DNA of 33,646 nt from Sphingobacteriaceae bacterium UBA6709 (GCA_002454425.1 DKIV01000027.1:1-33646), one strand, 5' to 3'; numbered from the stretch's first letter, positions 1-8,324 are shown. The notes: generated by a model from the letters alone, not told the origin. Translations and numbers: made by a program.

Positions 1-72
1 ACGCGAGGTACTGTCCCGCGAACCGAAACACCACCCGAGCCATTCAAGCCGGGGCGCAGAAAGATGGAATAG
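1..72 (+). CDS. possible 3' end of an unidentified gene
   Basis: An open frame enters from the left edge in frame 1 and stops at TAG 70-72, giving 23 residues that end in FKPGRRKME. The Pro/Arg/Lys-rich composition is compatible with a basic protein tail. An F-K-P-G stretch near the end is also seen in the C-terminal arm of HU/IHF proteins, but this is only a loose resemblance. With so little sequence the frame may be open by chance. I do not recognise the gene. Nothing clear is seen between its stop and the tRNA terminator at 209. Confidence 0.28.
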   Translation, partial: TRGTVPRTETPPEPFKPGRRKME

Positions 73-208
73 GTATTATTAAACAGTGAAAGCATTTTTG
101 GATAAAGGAATACTGTTCGCGGGTAGGCGAAACGGGAGAGCTATGTATATAACCGCATATTCATGTATAATTTTGGGAGCCCTTTTGCATTTCTACCGCT
201 CAGACATG

Positions 209-230
209 AAAAAAGCCCCTGATGGGGCCT
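209..230 (-). terminator. Rho-independent terminator of the tRNA-Leu pair
   Basis: Read on the minus strand, the sequence is a GCCCC-ATCA-GGGGC hairpin followed directly by TTTTTT. It lies 19 bases beyond the 3' end of the downstream tRNA, so it very probably ends the two-tRNA transcript. Confidence 0.85.
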
Positions 231-248
231 TAAACTTCGATTTAGATG

Positions 249-331
249 TGCCCAGGACGAGATTCGAACTCGTACACCCGTAAGGCGCCACCCCCTCAAG
301 ATGGTGCGTCTACCAATTTCGCCACCTGGGC
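249..331 (-). tRNA. tRNA-Leu (anticodon GAG)
   Basis: The minus strand folds as a class II tRNA: acceptor stem GCCCAGG/CCTGGGC with discriminator A, a D-loop with AAATTGGTAGA, anticodon stem CCATC/GGTGG around loop TTGAGGG (anticodon GAG), a long variable arm, and a T-arm with GTTCGAATC. It reads CUC/CUU leucine codons. The 3' CCA is not encoded: the bases after the discriminator read CAT, so a CCA-adding enzyme must complete it. It follows tRNA-Leu(CAG) by 19 bases in the same transcript. Confidence 0.95.
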
Positions 332-350
332 AAGGGAGTTATTTTCTTTC

Positions 351-435
351 TGGTGACCGAGGAGAGACTCGAACTCTCAAGGGATTTCCCAACGGCTTCT
401 GAGACCGCAACGTTTACCAATTTCGCCACCCGGCC
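351..435 (-). tRNA. tRNA-Leu (anticodon CAG)
   Basis: A second class II leucine tRNA on the minus strand: acceptor GGCCGGG/CTCGGTC (two G-T pairs), D-loop with AAATTGGTAAA, anticodon loop CTCAGAA (anticodon CAG), a long variable arm, and T-arm GTTCGAGTC. Unlike its neighbour it has an encoded CCA (plus-strand TGG at 351-353). It should read CUG. It is the promoter-proximal member of the pair. Confidence 0.95.
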
Positions 436-446
436 AGAAAGGTCTG

Positions 447-475
447 CAAATATATAACCTTAAATTGAAAGTCAA
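447..475 (-). promoter_or_regulatory. promoter of the tRNA-Leu pair
   Basis: On the minus strand a TTTTTG (-33 region) is followed after 18 bases by TATATTTG, a perfect match to the Bacteroidota -7 consensus TAnnTTTG. It sits 12 bases upstream of the mature 5' end of tRNA-Leu(CAG), so transcription would start a few bases before the tRNA. Confidence 0.7.
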
Positions 476-635
476 AAACTGTTTTAACAAAATCTCAGCT
501 TTTTCGGATCACATCAACACAAGCGCCTGATTGTCTTAAAATTAAATTTTCAGTTATTCTAATTAAAAAAACAAACTATAAGTATCAGCGAGCTAAACGT
601 AGTTCAGAACGAAGCGGGGAATAGAAAATCAGCGG

Positions 636-770
636 TTATCTGACCGATAATACAGGACCTGCCGATGCATTTAGAGAGTCATAACGTTCCTTCAGCGGAA
701 TATAGTTAACGTGAATACGCTTCCTGATCATATCCTTAAAAAGGCTGCTGTACGCGGGATGTTCAGACAT
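636..770 (-). CDS. small hypothetical protein (44 aa)
   Basis: An ATG at 770-768 opens a 44-codon frame ending at TAA 636-638. Its start overlaps the stop of the upstream hydrolase gene by 8 bases, an arrangement typical of translational coupling. The product is basic and looks like a normal peptide, starting MSEHPAYSS and ending GPVLSVR, with no membrane segment. I know no family for it. It could be a real small protein made with the hydrolase, or a chance frame; the overlap and even composition are the only support. No clear gene or terminator is seen between it and the tRNA promoter (476-635). Confidence 0.4.
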   Translation of the reverse strand: MSEHPAYSSLFKDMIRKRIHVNYIPLKERYDSLNASAGPVLSVR

Positions 771-1524
771 TGACAACCAGGCCATCAAACGCTAATTCCA
801 CGGAGGGAGGAAGCAAGCGACTGACCTCTTCGGCCTTACCCATTTGATGTCCAAGATGAGTAAGATAGGTACGCTCAGCACCAATACGAGCAGCAATATC
901 CAAAGCCTCATTCAAGGTAAGATGCGAGATATGCGGCGTCTGCTGTAAAGCATTTAACACTAAGATCTTTGAACCTTTGATTTTCTCAAGTTCGGTATCA
1001 TCGATAGTCTTGGCATCGGTGATATAGGTAAAGTCGCCAATTCTAAAACCCAGGACCGGAAGTTTATAATGCATCACCTGAATAGGTGTAACACGCACAT
1101 CATCTACATAAAAATCGTCAGATGTGATATCGTGAAGATTTATCAGGGGGATACCCGGATATTTAAATTCAGTAAAAGCGTAATAAAAATCGCGCTTTAA
1201 AGCATCCTGTACGCGAGGCAGGGCATATACCTCCATATCCTTACCACTCTTATAGTTAAAAGCGCGCACATCATCGAGCCCTGCTATATGGTCTTTATGC
1301 TCATGTGTAAACAACACTCCCTCCAGGTGCTTCACTCCTGCCCGCAACATCTGATAACGAAAATCGGGGCCCGTATCTACAACAATATTTTTCTCGCCGA
1401 CACTTATAAGTATCGACGATCGCAAACGCTTATCATGAGGATCGGGAGATCGGCATACTTCGCAATCACATGCAATAACAGGCACACCCTGCGAAGTTCC
1501 GGTACCGAGGAAAGTAATTGTCAC
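763..1524 (-). CDS. metallo-beta-lactamase-fold hydrolase, PhnP-like
   Basis: A 253-residue cytoplasmic metallo-hydrolase. The metal site is complete: HEHKDH at 74-79, H152, D170 and H223, plus a SHLTL motif with H201. Near the N-terminus Cys19, Cys21 and Cys24 form the structural zinc cluster seen in PhnP (phosphoribosyl 1,2-cyclic phosphate phosphodiesterase). The family cleaves phosphodiester bonds; no phosphonate genes are nearby, so the true substrate is open. The start is a GTG at 1524-1522 that overlaps the TGA of the preceding gene (GTGA), indicating coupled translation. It is the fourth gene of a run beginning with ftsK and lolA. Assignment to the fold is firm; the specific reaction is inference. 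Confidence 0.85.
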   Translation of the reverse strand: MTITFLGTGTSQGVPVIACDCEVCRSPDPHDKRLRSSILISVGEKNIVVDTGPDFRYQMLRAGVKHLEGVLFTHEHKDHIAGLDDVRAFNYKSGKDMEVYALPRVQDALKRDFYYAFTEFKYPGIPLINLHDITSDDFYVDDVRVTPIQVMHYKLPVLGFRIGDFTYITDAKTIDDTELEKIKGSKILVLNALQQTPHISHLTLNEALDIAARIGAERTYLTHLGHQMGKAEEVSRLLPPSVELAFDGLVVNV

Positions 1525-1796
1525 AGCTGTAGATATGTTTGATTGAGTTGTTGTAAAAATTGCTTCTGTTTATCGCTAAGCTCGGAATCATCAACCTCAA
1601 TAGTATGTATCAAATCAATGAGCGAGGTAATTTTGCTTTCTATACTCGAAAACTTATTCACCACCACGATCTTGCTACTTTCAAGAATACAAGCCGCGGT
1701 TCTGAAGTTACCTTTTTCATAACGCACTTTATACCCTTGTGTTTTGAGGAGTAGCTCTAATTTATCTATTGTATTCTGAGTAAAAGAGAAAGCCAT
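1521..1796 (-). CDS. conserved-looking hypothetical protein (91 aa)
   Basis: A 91-residue soluble protein without signal peptide or membrane segment. The first half is predicted mixed alpha/beta with a KIVVVNKF strand. The C-terminal third is charged and probably helical (SELSDKQKQFLQQL). I do not recognise a domain. It lies 41 bases after lolA, and its TGA stop overlaps the GTG start of the metallo-hydrolase by 4 bases, so the two are almost certainly cotranscribed and coupled. Tight coupling suggests a shared process or partner, but nothing in the sequence shows which. Confidence 0.75.
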   Translation of the reverse strand: MAFSFTQNTIDKLELLLKTQGYKVRYEKGNFRTAACILESSKIVVVNKFSSIESKITSLIDLIHTIEVDDSELSDKQKQFLQQLNQTYLQL

Positions 1797-1837
1797 TTTA
1801 TGTACAATGTTCGAATTTAAAAAATATCGGCGGTATT

Positions 1838-2488
1838 CTACCTTAAATCAACGAGGTCAACTCCGGGATGTTTCTTGATATTAAAGGTGAAAAAATCCGG
1901 CGCCACCTTCGCGTTGGGTGTTAATGTTTTAACACGGAAGTGATAGCGATTTCCATTTTTATCAAAAATCAGCGCCGACAAAATTTGCTTTGTGGTCTTA
2001 TCTACAAACAAACGTACCTTGAAGAACGATTGCTTTGCATCTAAGGGACTCAACTCGATAACATGGGCAGTCTTAGCTCCTACGCGCTGATCGCCCGTGT
2101 AGAGCGATTTAAATCCTCTTTCGTAGATCGTAAATATCTGCGCCGGATTTATGGCGGTACTGCTATTATCGACAGCGCTCAGCTGCACTTCCTTTTCCGC
2201 TTTTAACCAGGTCCATTGCGACTTCCCGTCGCTTATAAGATCCTGATTGTTCATACTCACATAGTATTTATTAGCCTTAGGATGTGTATAAAGTACTCCC
2301 GACAATGTCTGGCTTGTCTTACTCTGAGGATTTTCAATCTGGTAAGAGAATTCGGAACGTATGATATTGAAAGAAGTGTATTTCTTACTAACAAGTGCTA
2401 ATATTTGTTGTGCTTTAGGATCGTTCTGAGCAAAACACAGCGCGGTAGTGAAGAATAAAACAATAACACTTAACAGAGATCTTCTCAT
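1838..2488 (-). CDS. lolA: outer-membrane lipoprotein carrier, LolA family
   Basis: A 216-residue periplasmic protein. Residues 1-20 are a signal peptide (basic MRR, hydrophobic core, cleavage after CFA). The rest is the LolA-type half-barrel pattern of alternating strands, with typical motifs such as GVLYTHPKANKYYV and SDGKSQWTW. In the family it accepts lipoproteins from the LolCDE release complex and carries them across the periplasm. Bacteroidota commonly place lolA next to ftsK, as here: it follows ftsK on the same strand after 134 bases holding a 9-bp inverted repeat. It is slightly longer than E. coli LolA. Family assignment is good; the exact partner is not shown. Confidence 0.85.
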   Translation of the reverse strand: MRRSLLSVIVLFFTTALCFAQNDPKAQQILALVSKKYTSFNIIRSEFSYQIENPQSKTSQTLSGVLYTHPKANKYYVSMNNQDLISDGKSQWTWLKAEKEVQLSAVDNSSTAINPAQIFTIYERGFKSLYTGDQRVGAKTAHVIELSPLDAKQSFFKVRLFVDKTTKQILSALIFDKNGNRYHFRVKTLTPNAKVAPDFFTFNIKKHPGVDLVDLR

Positions 2489-2504
2489 TTTAATAAATTT
2501 AATG

Positions 2505-2623
2505 GATCCGGCAGCGACAGGCTGACGATCCGTCGTTCAAAAGGAGGTTCGACAAGTCAAATTGTTTATGGTTTAAACGCTGACCGGACGGAGCCTCAAA
2601 GAACCGGAGGATGTTGCCGGATC
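2505..2623. repeat. inverted repeat spanning the ftsK-lolA gap
   Basis: GATCCGGCA (2505-2513) and TGCCGGATC (2615-2623) are perfect 9-bp arms bracketing almost the whole intergenic gap. The right arm ends on the last base of the ftsK stop codon. Inside, a second pair (TCCGTC/GACGGA) could stack below it. It may be an intercistronic RNA structure or an inserted repeat; no T-run follows, so it is not a classical terminator. Confidence 0.5.
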
Positions 2624-5370
2624 TAGCCAAGATTATCAAGAAACTCCATCAACGCATATTCATCCGGAATTAACACTTCGCGGGCTTTAGAGCCTTCAAA
2701 TGGACCCACAACACCGGCGGCTTCCAGCTGGTCGATGATGCGCCCCGCGCGGTTATAGCCAAGCTTAAGCTTGCGTTGAATTAACGATGTTGAACCTTGC
2801 TGATGCAACACGATGAGTTTAGCAGCATCTTCAAAAAGAGGATCACGATCGCTTGGATCGAAATCTTTAACGGAACTACCTTCACCATTTTCATCAACAT
2901 ATTCCGGTAACATCCAGGCCGAAGAATAGCCACGTTGCTGACCGATAAAGTCGGAGATACGCTCCACTTCCGGAGTGTCAACAAAGGCACACTGAAGACG
3001 AATAAGATCACTTCCTGAAGCCAAAAGCATATCCCCGCGTCCGATAAGCTGATCGGCCCCGCCGGAATCAAGGATTGTACGCGAGTCGATCTTGGAGAGC
3101 ACCCGGAAGGCGATACGAGCAGGAAAGTTAGCCTTAATGGTACCGGTAATAATATTCACGGAGGGTCGCTGAGTGGCGATGACAAGATGTATGCCGACGG
3201 CACGGGCAAGCTGTGCCAGACGAGCGATAGGCGTTTCTACTTCCTTTCCGGCGGTCATCATCAGGTCGGCAAACTCATCGACGATTAACACGATGAATGG
3301 CAGGAAACGGTGTCCGTTCTCCGGATTGAGTCTTCTGTTGACAAACTTTTGATTATACTCTTTAAGATTTCTAACCTGAGCATCTTTCAGCAAGTCATAA
3401 CGCTGATCCATCTCAATACATAGCGAATTGAGGGTATTGATCACCTTTTTTGTGTCGGTAATGATCGCATCCTCTTCTCCCGGGAGCTTCGCGAGAAAAT
3501 GGCGTTCAATCTTCCTGAAGAGGGTGAGTTCCACCTTCTTCGGATCCACCAGCACAAACTTAAGCTGTGAGGGGTGCATCTTGTATAAAAGCGACACTAA
3601 AATAGCATTGATCCCTACAGACTTACCTTGTCCGGTAGCCCCGGCAACAAGTAAGTGAGGCATCTTAGCAAGATCCGCGATATAGACTTCATTAGAAATG
3701 GTCTTCCCTAAAGCAATGGGCAGATCCATATGCGTATTCTTGAACTTCTCCGTAGCCATAATGGAACGCATGGCCACCATTTCAGGCTGCTGGTTAGGTA
3801 CTTCAATACCTATGGTTCCCTTGCCGGGCATCGGTGCGATAATACGGATACCCAAGGCTGCTAAACTCAGCGCGATATCATCTTCCAGGTTCTTGATCTT
3901 GGAGATACGGACTCCCGGAGCGGGGATAATTTCGTAAAGCGTGACCGTGGGACCAATGGTTGCCATGATCTTTTCTATCTCAATATTATAATTGTTGAGG
4001 GTAGCGACGATCCTGTTCTTATTAGCTTCCAGCTCTTCAGCGCTTACAGGAATTTTATTTGATTTATGATTTTCTAAAAGATCAAGCGTAGGATGCTGAT
4101 ACGATGATAAATCGAGTGTAGGATCATACTTACCGAACTGCTGAACGAGTTCATCGGCCGACTTCTCTTCCACAGGCTTTTCAATGATCAGCTCATGATC
4201 CTCAGGTTTTATTGTTGCCGTATCGAGCTCCTGCTTTGGCGCTGTAGAAAGCTCCAGCGGAGTGGTAACCGAGGCTTCTTCCTCTAAAAATGGCTCCTCT
4301 CCTACTTCATCTTCCTCGGTATTATCGAAGTCATGCACGTCTCGGGTATCTTCCACAGTAAAACTAGGGCCGGATACGGGAGGAACAAGGGCCGTCGCGA
4401 TTGGCGCAGCAGCGGTAGCAGCAACAGCGGCGGAAGCACCGCCCGCAAGCAGGGTATTGACACCGTGAACGGAATGTCCATGATCCGTAGTCCCAGTTTC
4501 TGTTTCCGGCTCAGGCTCCGGCTCATAGAGATTATGTTTTACTACAGGCTTTTGCGTCTCAATTGGGGCAGGTGGCTCGGCATTTATATGCTGGCGATGT
4601 GTCGGAAAATCAATCTTGCCATCAGGGTGACCGGCATCCGGATCTTCAAAAGTCTTCAGGGGGCGCTGACGTCTTTTACGCTCAGGAAGCTTAAAATCAA
4701 TATTATAGGCGATCACTAAAGCCGCCAAACCAGTAAATATCAAGAGGGCGCCGATACCCGCGTTTCCGATCTGAATCTGAAGTAGCCTATTGGTCCAGAA
4801 GCCAAACTGACCTTCGACATAGTGCGGAAAGTCGGAGCTAAATGAGTGAAAAAAGCCAAAAGCGACCGACAGATAAATGATAAGAAAAAATGAGTAGCTG
4901 AGCATTTTCCCAATCGATACGACCGTCACCTTGAACAAGAGGCGATACCCTGTAATAAAGAGAATGGCAATAAAAATAAAGGACGACAGGCCGAACCATT
5001 CATAAATAAACTGGTTAGAGAGCAGCGCTCCTAGTTTACCGAGCCAGTTTTCTACTATCGGGTTTTGAATTCCGCTTTTCACGAGCTCTTCGGAACTCTT
5101 AAAAAGATTATCCCAGCCGCCATTAGCTGGAGAAACATAGCTTTGATCAGACTCCCAGGTAAATAAGAAGGAGGTAAATGCCACCATCATAAAGATGGCG
5201 AATAACAGGAACAGCAGACCTGTGATCTTTACAAGCTTTCCGTTATTTATCCTCAGCTTAGGAAACATATCCGCTTTTTCCTTCACCTGGCGTTCCCTGT
5301 TGCTACTTTTGGATTTCTCCTCCCCTCTGAAGGTGTTTGATCTGAATTGATTTTCTCTTACCGGCGACAT
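2623..5370 (-). CDS. ftsK: DNA translocase FtsK/SpoIIIE
   Basis: A 915-residue membrane-anchored ATPase that pumps chromosome ends through the division septum. The N-terminus has four membrane helices (about 48-72, 122-147, 153-177, 201-222). A long acidic, Pro-rich linker follows (about 230-440). The motor carries Walker A GATGQGKS at 577-584 and Walker B IVLIVDEFAD at 693-702, with the ATQRPSVNIITG segment after it. The C-terminal winged-helix gamma domain (about 845-905) would read polar DNA signals. The linker contains an unusual Ala-rich hydrophobic patch at about 307-333. An internal Met at 35 is a possible alternative start; I kept the first because the extra basic residues fit a cytoplasmic tail. 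It heads the run to lolA. Confidence 0.96.
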   Translation of the reverse strand: MSPVRENQFRSNTFRGEEKSKSSNRERQVKEKADMFPKLRINNGKLVKITGLLFLLFAIFMMVAFTSFLFTWESDQSYVSPANGGWDNLFKSSEELVKSGIQNPIVENWLGKLGALLSNQFIYEWFGLSSFIFIAILFITGYRLLFKVTVVSIGKMLSYSFFLIIYLSVAFGFFHSFSSDFPHYVEGQFGFWTNRLLQIQIGNAGIGALLIFTGLAALVIAYNIDFKLPERKRRQRPLKTFEDPDAGHPDGKIDFPTHRQHINAEPPAPIETQKPVVKHNLYEPEPEPETETGTTDHGHSVHGVNTLLAGGASAAVAATAAAPIATALVPPVSGPSFTVEDTRDVHDFDNTEEDEVGEEPFLEEEASVTTPLELSTAPKQELDTATIKPEDHELIIEKPVEEKSADELVQQFGKYDPTLDLSSYQHPTLDLLENHKSNKIPVSAEELEANKNRIVATLNNYNIEIEKIMATIGPTVTLYEIIPAPGVRISKIKNLEDDIALSLAALGIRIIAPMPGKGTIGIEVPNQQPEMVAMRSIMATEKFKNTHMDLPIALGKTISNEVYIADLAKMPHLLVAGATGQGKSVGINAILVSLLYKMHPSQLKFVLVDPKKVELTLFRKIERHFLAKLPGEEDAIITDTKKVINTLNSLCIEMDQRYDLLKDAQVRNLKEYNQKFVNRRLNPENGHRFLPFIVLIVDEFADLMMTAGKEVETPIARLAQLARAVGIHLVIATQRPSVNIITGTIKANFPARIAFRVLSKIDSRTILDSGGADQLIGRGDMLLASGSDLIRLQCAFVDTPEVERISDFIGQQRGYSSAWMLPEYVDENGEGSSVKDFDPSDRDPLFEDAAKLIVLHQQGSTSLIQRKLKLGYNRAGRIIDQLEAAGVVGPFEGSKAREVLIPDEYALMEFLDNLG

Positions 5371-5517
5371 TCCTTTTGCAATAGAATTTCTTTAAAATTA
5401 TTTACCATACCACGAGGGAAAGCTTACACTGCATACAATAGACAACGCGATGTATCAAAACATCCTCATTGAATTAAAAATATCGTATTACAGAGCCTCC
5501 TGGTATAACTAAACGGA

Positions 5518-5525
5518 CAAATATA
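5518..5525 (-). promoter_or_regulatory. candidate -7 box for ftsK
   Basis: TATATTTG on the minus strand fits TAnnTTTG exactly. No convincing TTG lies about 19-21 bases upstream. It would give ftsK a leader of roughly 140 bases. The rest of the 5371-5660 gap shows no gene and no clear terminator for the upstream PspC gene. Confidence 0.35.
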
Positions 5526-5660
5526 AGAAAGTTTTGTTGTGATGAAGTGGAAGTTCGGCAGGCAGGAAAGTGCCCTGACATTGTTAAAACGGATGGACGG
5601 TGATGGTATAGAGGCTGAGTGCGGAGGAAAATTCTGGAACCGTAAAAGCAGGCCTGAGGA

Positions 5661-5882
5661 CTAGAAATCCCAGATACGGGTACGGATACGTTTCATGTAG
5701 TTCCTGATACCAAGAACAAAAGCCGCCAAAAAATAGAATATCAGCGGGAAACCCACCGCGAGGAAAGATGAATAAATAAAGAAAAGACGAATTTTTGATA
5801 TAGACATATCAAATTTCTCGCCTAAATAAGTTGAAACTCCAAAGGAATACTTCTCAAAAAAAGAAAGAATACGCTGTATCAT
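5661..5882 (-). CDS. PspC-domain membrane protein
   Basis: A 73-residue protein that is essentially one PspC domain: an amphipathic N-terminal segment containing GVSTYLGEKFDMS, then the family's IRLFFIYSSF and GFPLIFYFLAAFVLG hydrophobic stretches, then a basic tail. PspC proteins sense or transmit envelope stress at the inner membrane. Such minimal versions are common in Bacteroidota, and their exact role there is not settled. Its start lies one base after the stop of the DUF2851 gene, so the two are cotranscribed and probably translationally coupled. Confidence 0.85.
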   Translation of the reverse strand: MIQRILSFFEKYSFGVSTYLGEKFDMSISKIRLFFIYSSFLAVGFPLIFYFLAAFVLGIRNYMKRIRTRIWDF

Positions 5883-5883
5883 T

Positions 5884-7158
5884 TTAATCTGCCTTAACTA
5901 TCTTCATTCCGATGATACAAAGTAAGCATTTTTTTCTATCACATAAGCATCTTTTTAATTGTAAAACTCCCTGAGACTCGGCGGCATTGGCAATGTCCAT
6001 ACCGGCATCACGGTAGCTTCGCACAATTTGATTGTCTTCGGGAGGAAAAGACTCGAGCATTGACACCGCCTTATCGCAGAAATCAGCCTTACCGATAAAT
6101 CTGCCATAGCAAAAAAGAGTTGTCACCACAGTATTTATATAAATATTGGCTATGGCATCTTTACCAAGCCTGCAACTGTGTTTATATGTTGCTACCCCTA
6201 GTCGGTAATGAGAATTCCAATACGCGCTGGCGCTAACATTCGCATAGAATTTAAAGAGTTCCCGCTTCTCTTTAATGCTGAGCATTTGAGAGAAGAGCCG
6301 GTCGTAACGATTGATAAGCGCGGCAAACTGAGCTAAGCGTAAGCTCGGAAAGTTTCCGGGACGCAGGCGCAAGAACTTCCACATGGCGGCATCTAAGGGC
6401 TTTAAAGCATACTTTTTCCTGAGAAACCGATACTCGTCAGCGAGTAAGCGCGAGTATCCGTCCAGAGGCTTATCTAGCATGCCTGCCTGACCAAACAAAA
6501 GTGCTTCTACCTGTAAATAGTTATCCCTATGTTTATTTAAAAGATGTAAAGGCAAGGAGCGGGCAAGAAGTTCAAAGGGCAATTCATTTACTTTGAAGCC
6601 AAAGTTGCGGGCGCAGGCCACATAGAAAGCATCCTCCCAACTTCCTTTAAACTCATCGACAAGCTCACTGAAATTTTCAGATTTTTCTTCAAGACGATCA
6701 GCCAGTGAACGAGCGAGCTGATTATTCAGATATAAAGGATCAAGTTTTACCAGGGATTTGCCACAGGGAAACACAGACAGGTCAGATACTAAGTCGCGGT
6801 AATTATTATATCGGTTCATGTCAATCCTTTCGGATAATTTTAGCGTATGCGGACAGGTTTTATCGTGCCGCGCGATGTTTATATCGTCATAATAAACAAC
6901 ATGCAGAATAACATTATTGTAGGCAGGATCGTTCTGGTGGCCGTGACGATTCCAATCGGAACTTCGGATATGTATTTCCGCATTCCCCACCCACAGCGTC
7001 TCATTGATCAGGATGCGCACATTAGAAAAGTCGGGACCAGCATTCGTATTATATGTTCCCGTGTTAATAATTTTCAGCTGTTCACCGCTCTCAGTTGTCA
7101 GTCCTGACATATCGAACAGGCGATATTTCCAGATAAAATTCAGAAAATCTTCCGACAT
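5884..7158 (-). CDS. DUF2851 family protein
   Basis: A 424-residue protein that matches, by recall, the Bacteroidota family DUF2851: the opening MSEDFLNFIWKYRLFD, then a motif-rich N-terminal third (GTYNTNAGPDFSNVRI, GNAEIHIRSSDWNRHGH, NVILHVVY). The NAGPDF and E-I-H-x-x-x-S-D-W-x-x-H pattern resembles a nuclease-like metal site, but that is inference. A helical C-terminal region follows, ending in a cysteine-containing tail (CLCDRKKCLLC at about 406-416). It has no signal peptide. It is followed after one base by the PspC gene and has its own promoter candidate. Function is unknown. Confidence 0.85.
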   Translation of the reverse strand: MSEDFLNFIWKYRLFDMSGLTTESGEQLKIINTGTYNTNAGPDFSNVRILINETLWVGNAEIHIRSSDWNRHGHQNDPAYNNVILHVVYYDDINIARHDKTCPHTLKLSERIDMNRYNNYRDLVSDLSVFPCGKSLVKLDPLYLNNQLARSLADRLEEKSENFSELVDEFKGSWEDAFYVACARNFGFKVNELPFELLARSLPLHLLNKHRDNYLQVEALLFGQAGMLDKPLDGYSRLLADEYRFLRKKYALKPLDAAMWKFLRLRPGNFPSLRLAQFAALINRYDRLFSQMLSIKEKRELFKFYANVSASAYWNSHYRLGVATYKHSCRLGKDAIANIYINTVVTTLFCYGRFIGKADFCDKAVSMLESFPPEDNQIVRSYRDAGMDIANAAESQGVLQLKRCLCDRKKCLLCIIGMKIVKAD

Positions 7159-7182
7159 GGTTAGTTAGGTTTATTGATTACT

Positions 7183-7214
7183 CAAATATAAGATTTAAGC
7201 AATTATAAACTAAA
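7183..7214 (-). promoter_or_regulatory. promoter of the DUF2851-PspC operon
   Basis: On the minus strand TTTAG, a 19-base spacer and TATATTTG form a good Bacteroidota-type promoter. The -7 box ends about 24 bases upstream of the DUF2851 ATG. Confidence 0.5.
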
Positions 7215-7250
7215 CTCTAAGAGTAAAGAAGCTTACATCTGCTAACATTA

Positions 7251-7292
7251 CAAAACGCGCTACTGTTTACTTCCGCAGAACACAGTAGCGCG
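7251..7292 (-). terminator. terminator of pyrF
   Basis: A perfect 11-bp stem, CGCGCTACTGT with ACAGTAGCGCG (7256-7266 and 7282-7292), encloses a 15-base loop. On the minus strand it is followed by TTTTGT. It begins 8 bases past the pyrF stop, so it fits as that gene's terminator. Confidence 0.8.
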
Positions 7293-7299
7293 CCTTCTT

Positions 7300-8118
7300 C
7301 TATTTAATCCAGGGAGCCATAGCTTCCTGCACTTTGCGAGCTTCCTGACGGGCAGCATCAGCGAAATCAACACCATTAGATGCGTAAATAATGGCTCTAG
7401 ATGAATTCACCAAAAGGCCGCAATCGCTGTTAAGCCCGTATTTGCATACATCATCAAGGCTGCCTCCCTGAGCTCCTACCCCGGGAACCAGGAGGAAATG
7501 CTCCGGCACATGTTTACGTATTTCGAGAAAAGCCTCGCCACGTGTAGCGCCAACTACAAACATGACATTCTCAGGCGAACCCCATTCTTTAGCTTTCTCC
7601 AATACCGACTCAAAAAGCTTCATTCCGTTTTCAGCTTTAATATTCTGAAAGTCTTTGCTCCCCTCGTTAGAAGTAAGCGCCAAAAGAATGGCCCATTTGC
7701 CTTCAAAGTTTAAGAAAGGCTTAACAGAATCGGTGCCCATATAAGGAGCAATAGTCACCGAATCAAAGCTCATATCAGACGAACGTTGGTCAAAAAACGC
7801 CTTGGCATACATCTCTGAAGTGTTGCCGATATCGCCTCTTTTCGCGTCAGCGATAGAGAAGCATTCAGAGGGAAGATACTGCCAGGTGCGTATCAGGCTT
7901 TTCCAGCCATCAAGTCCTCTGCTCTCATAAAAAGCAGTATTAATCTTATAGGAAACGCAGTAATCTTTTGTTGCGTCAATGATCTGCTTATTGAATTCAA
8001 ACACGGGATCTTCACAATCAAGCAGATGCTTAGGGATTTTATTTATGTCGGTATCCAGGCCGACACATAAAAAGGACTTCTTAAGATTAATCTGTCTTAC
8101 TAACTCTATACGATTCAT
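7300..8118 (-). CDS. pyrF: orotidine 5'-phosphate decarboxylase (type 2)
   Basis: Catalyses the last step of de novo UMP synthesis, OMP to UMP plus CO2. The active-site DAKRGDIGNT is at 91-100 with catalytic Lys93, and the earlier FLCVGLDTD and SYKINTAFYE substrate motifs are present. At 272 residues it has the length of the type 2 (larger) PyrF group, not the roughly 235-residue type. The frame is open upstream to an ATG at 8139, but the ATG at 8118 (MNRIELVRQI) fits the family start, so I chose it. It is a single gene with its own terminator, transcribed divergently from rho. Confidence 0.94.
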   Translation of the reverse strand: MNRIELVRQINLKKSFLCVGLDTDINKIPKHLLDCEDPVFEFNKQIIDATKDYCVSYKINTAFYESRGLDGWKSLIRTWQYLPSECFSIADAKRGDIGNTSEMYAKAFFDQRSSDMSFDSVTIAPYMGTDSVKPFLNFEGKWAILLALTSNEGSKDFQNIKAENGMKLFESVLEKAKEWGSPENVMFVVGATRGEAFLEIRKHVPEHFLLVPGVGAQGGSLDDVCKYGLNSDCGLLVNSSRAIIYASNGVDFADAARQEARKVQEAMAPWIK

Positions 8119-8204
8119 ACGGGTAATATTATAACACATTGGCGCGTTATCCGGTTACAAAACAAATAATTCCAATCGGGGCATTAAAATTTTTTTATTT
8201 TTTT

Positions 8205-8235
8205 TTGTTAATTAAAAATTATTCAGCTACAATTG
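8205..8235 (+). promoter_or_regulatory. candidate rho promoter
   Basis: TTG at 8205-8207, a 20-base spacer, then TACAATTG at 8228-8235, one mismatch from TAnnTTTG. An AT-rich run lies directly upstream. Confidence 0.5.
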
Positions 8236-8324
8236 TGGCATAATCTCAAACAGGTATCCTAACACTTCGCAGGAAAACTTCAAGGATCTTTTAAACACAT
8301 TAAATATCTACAGTTTTTACTGCC

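Noticed and set aside
86..283. 65-codon open frame on the plus strand near the left edge
   Set aside because: It runs through the minus-strand tRNA terminator and into tRNA-Leu(GAG), and shows no family resemblance.
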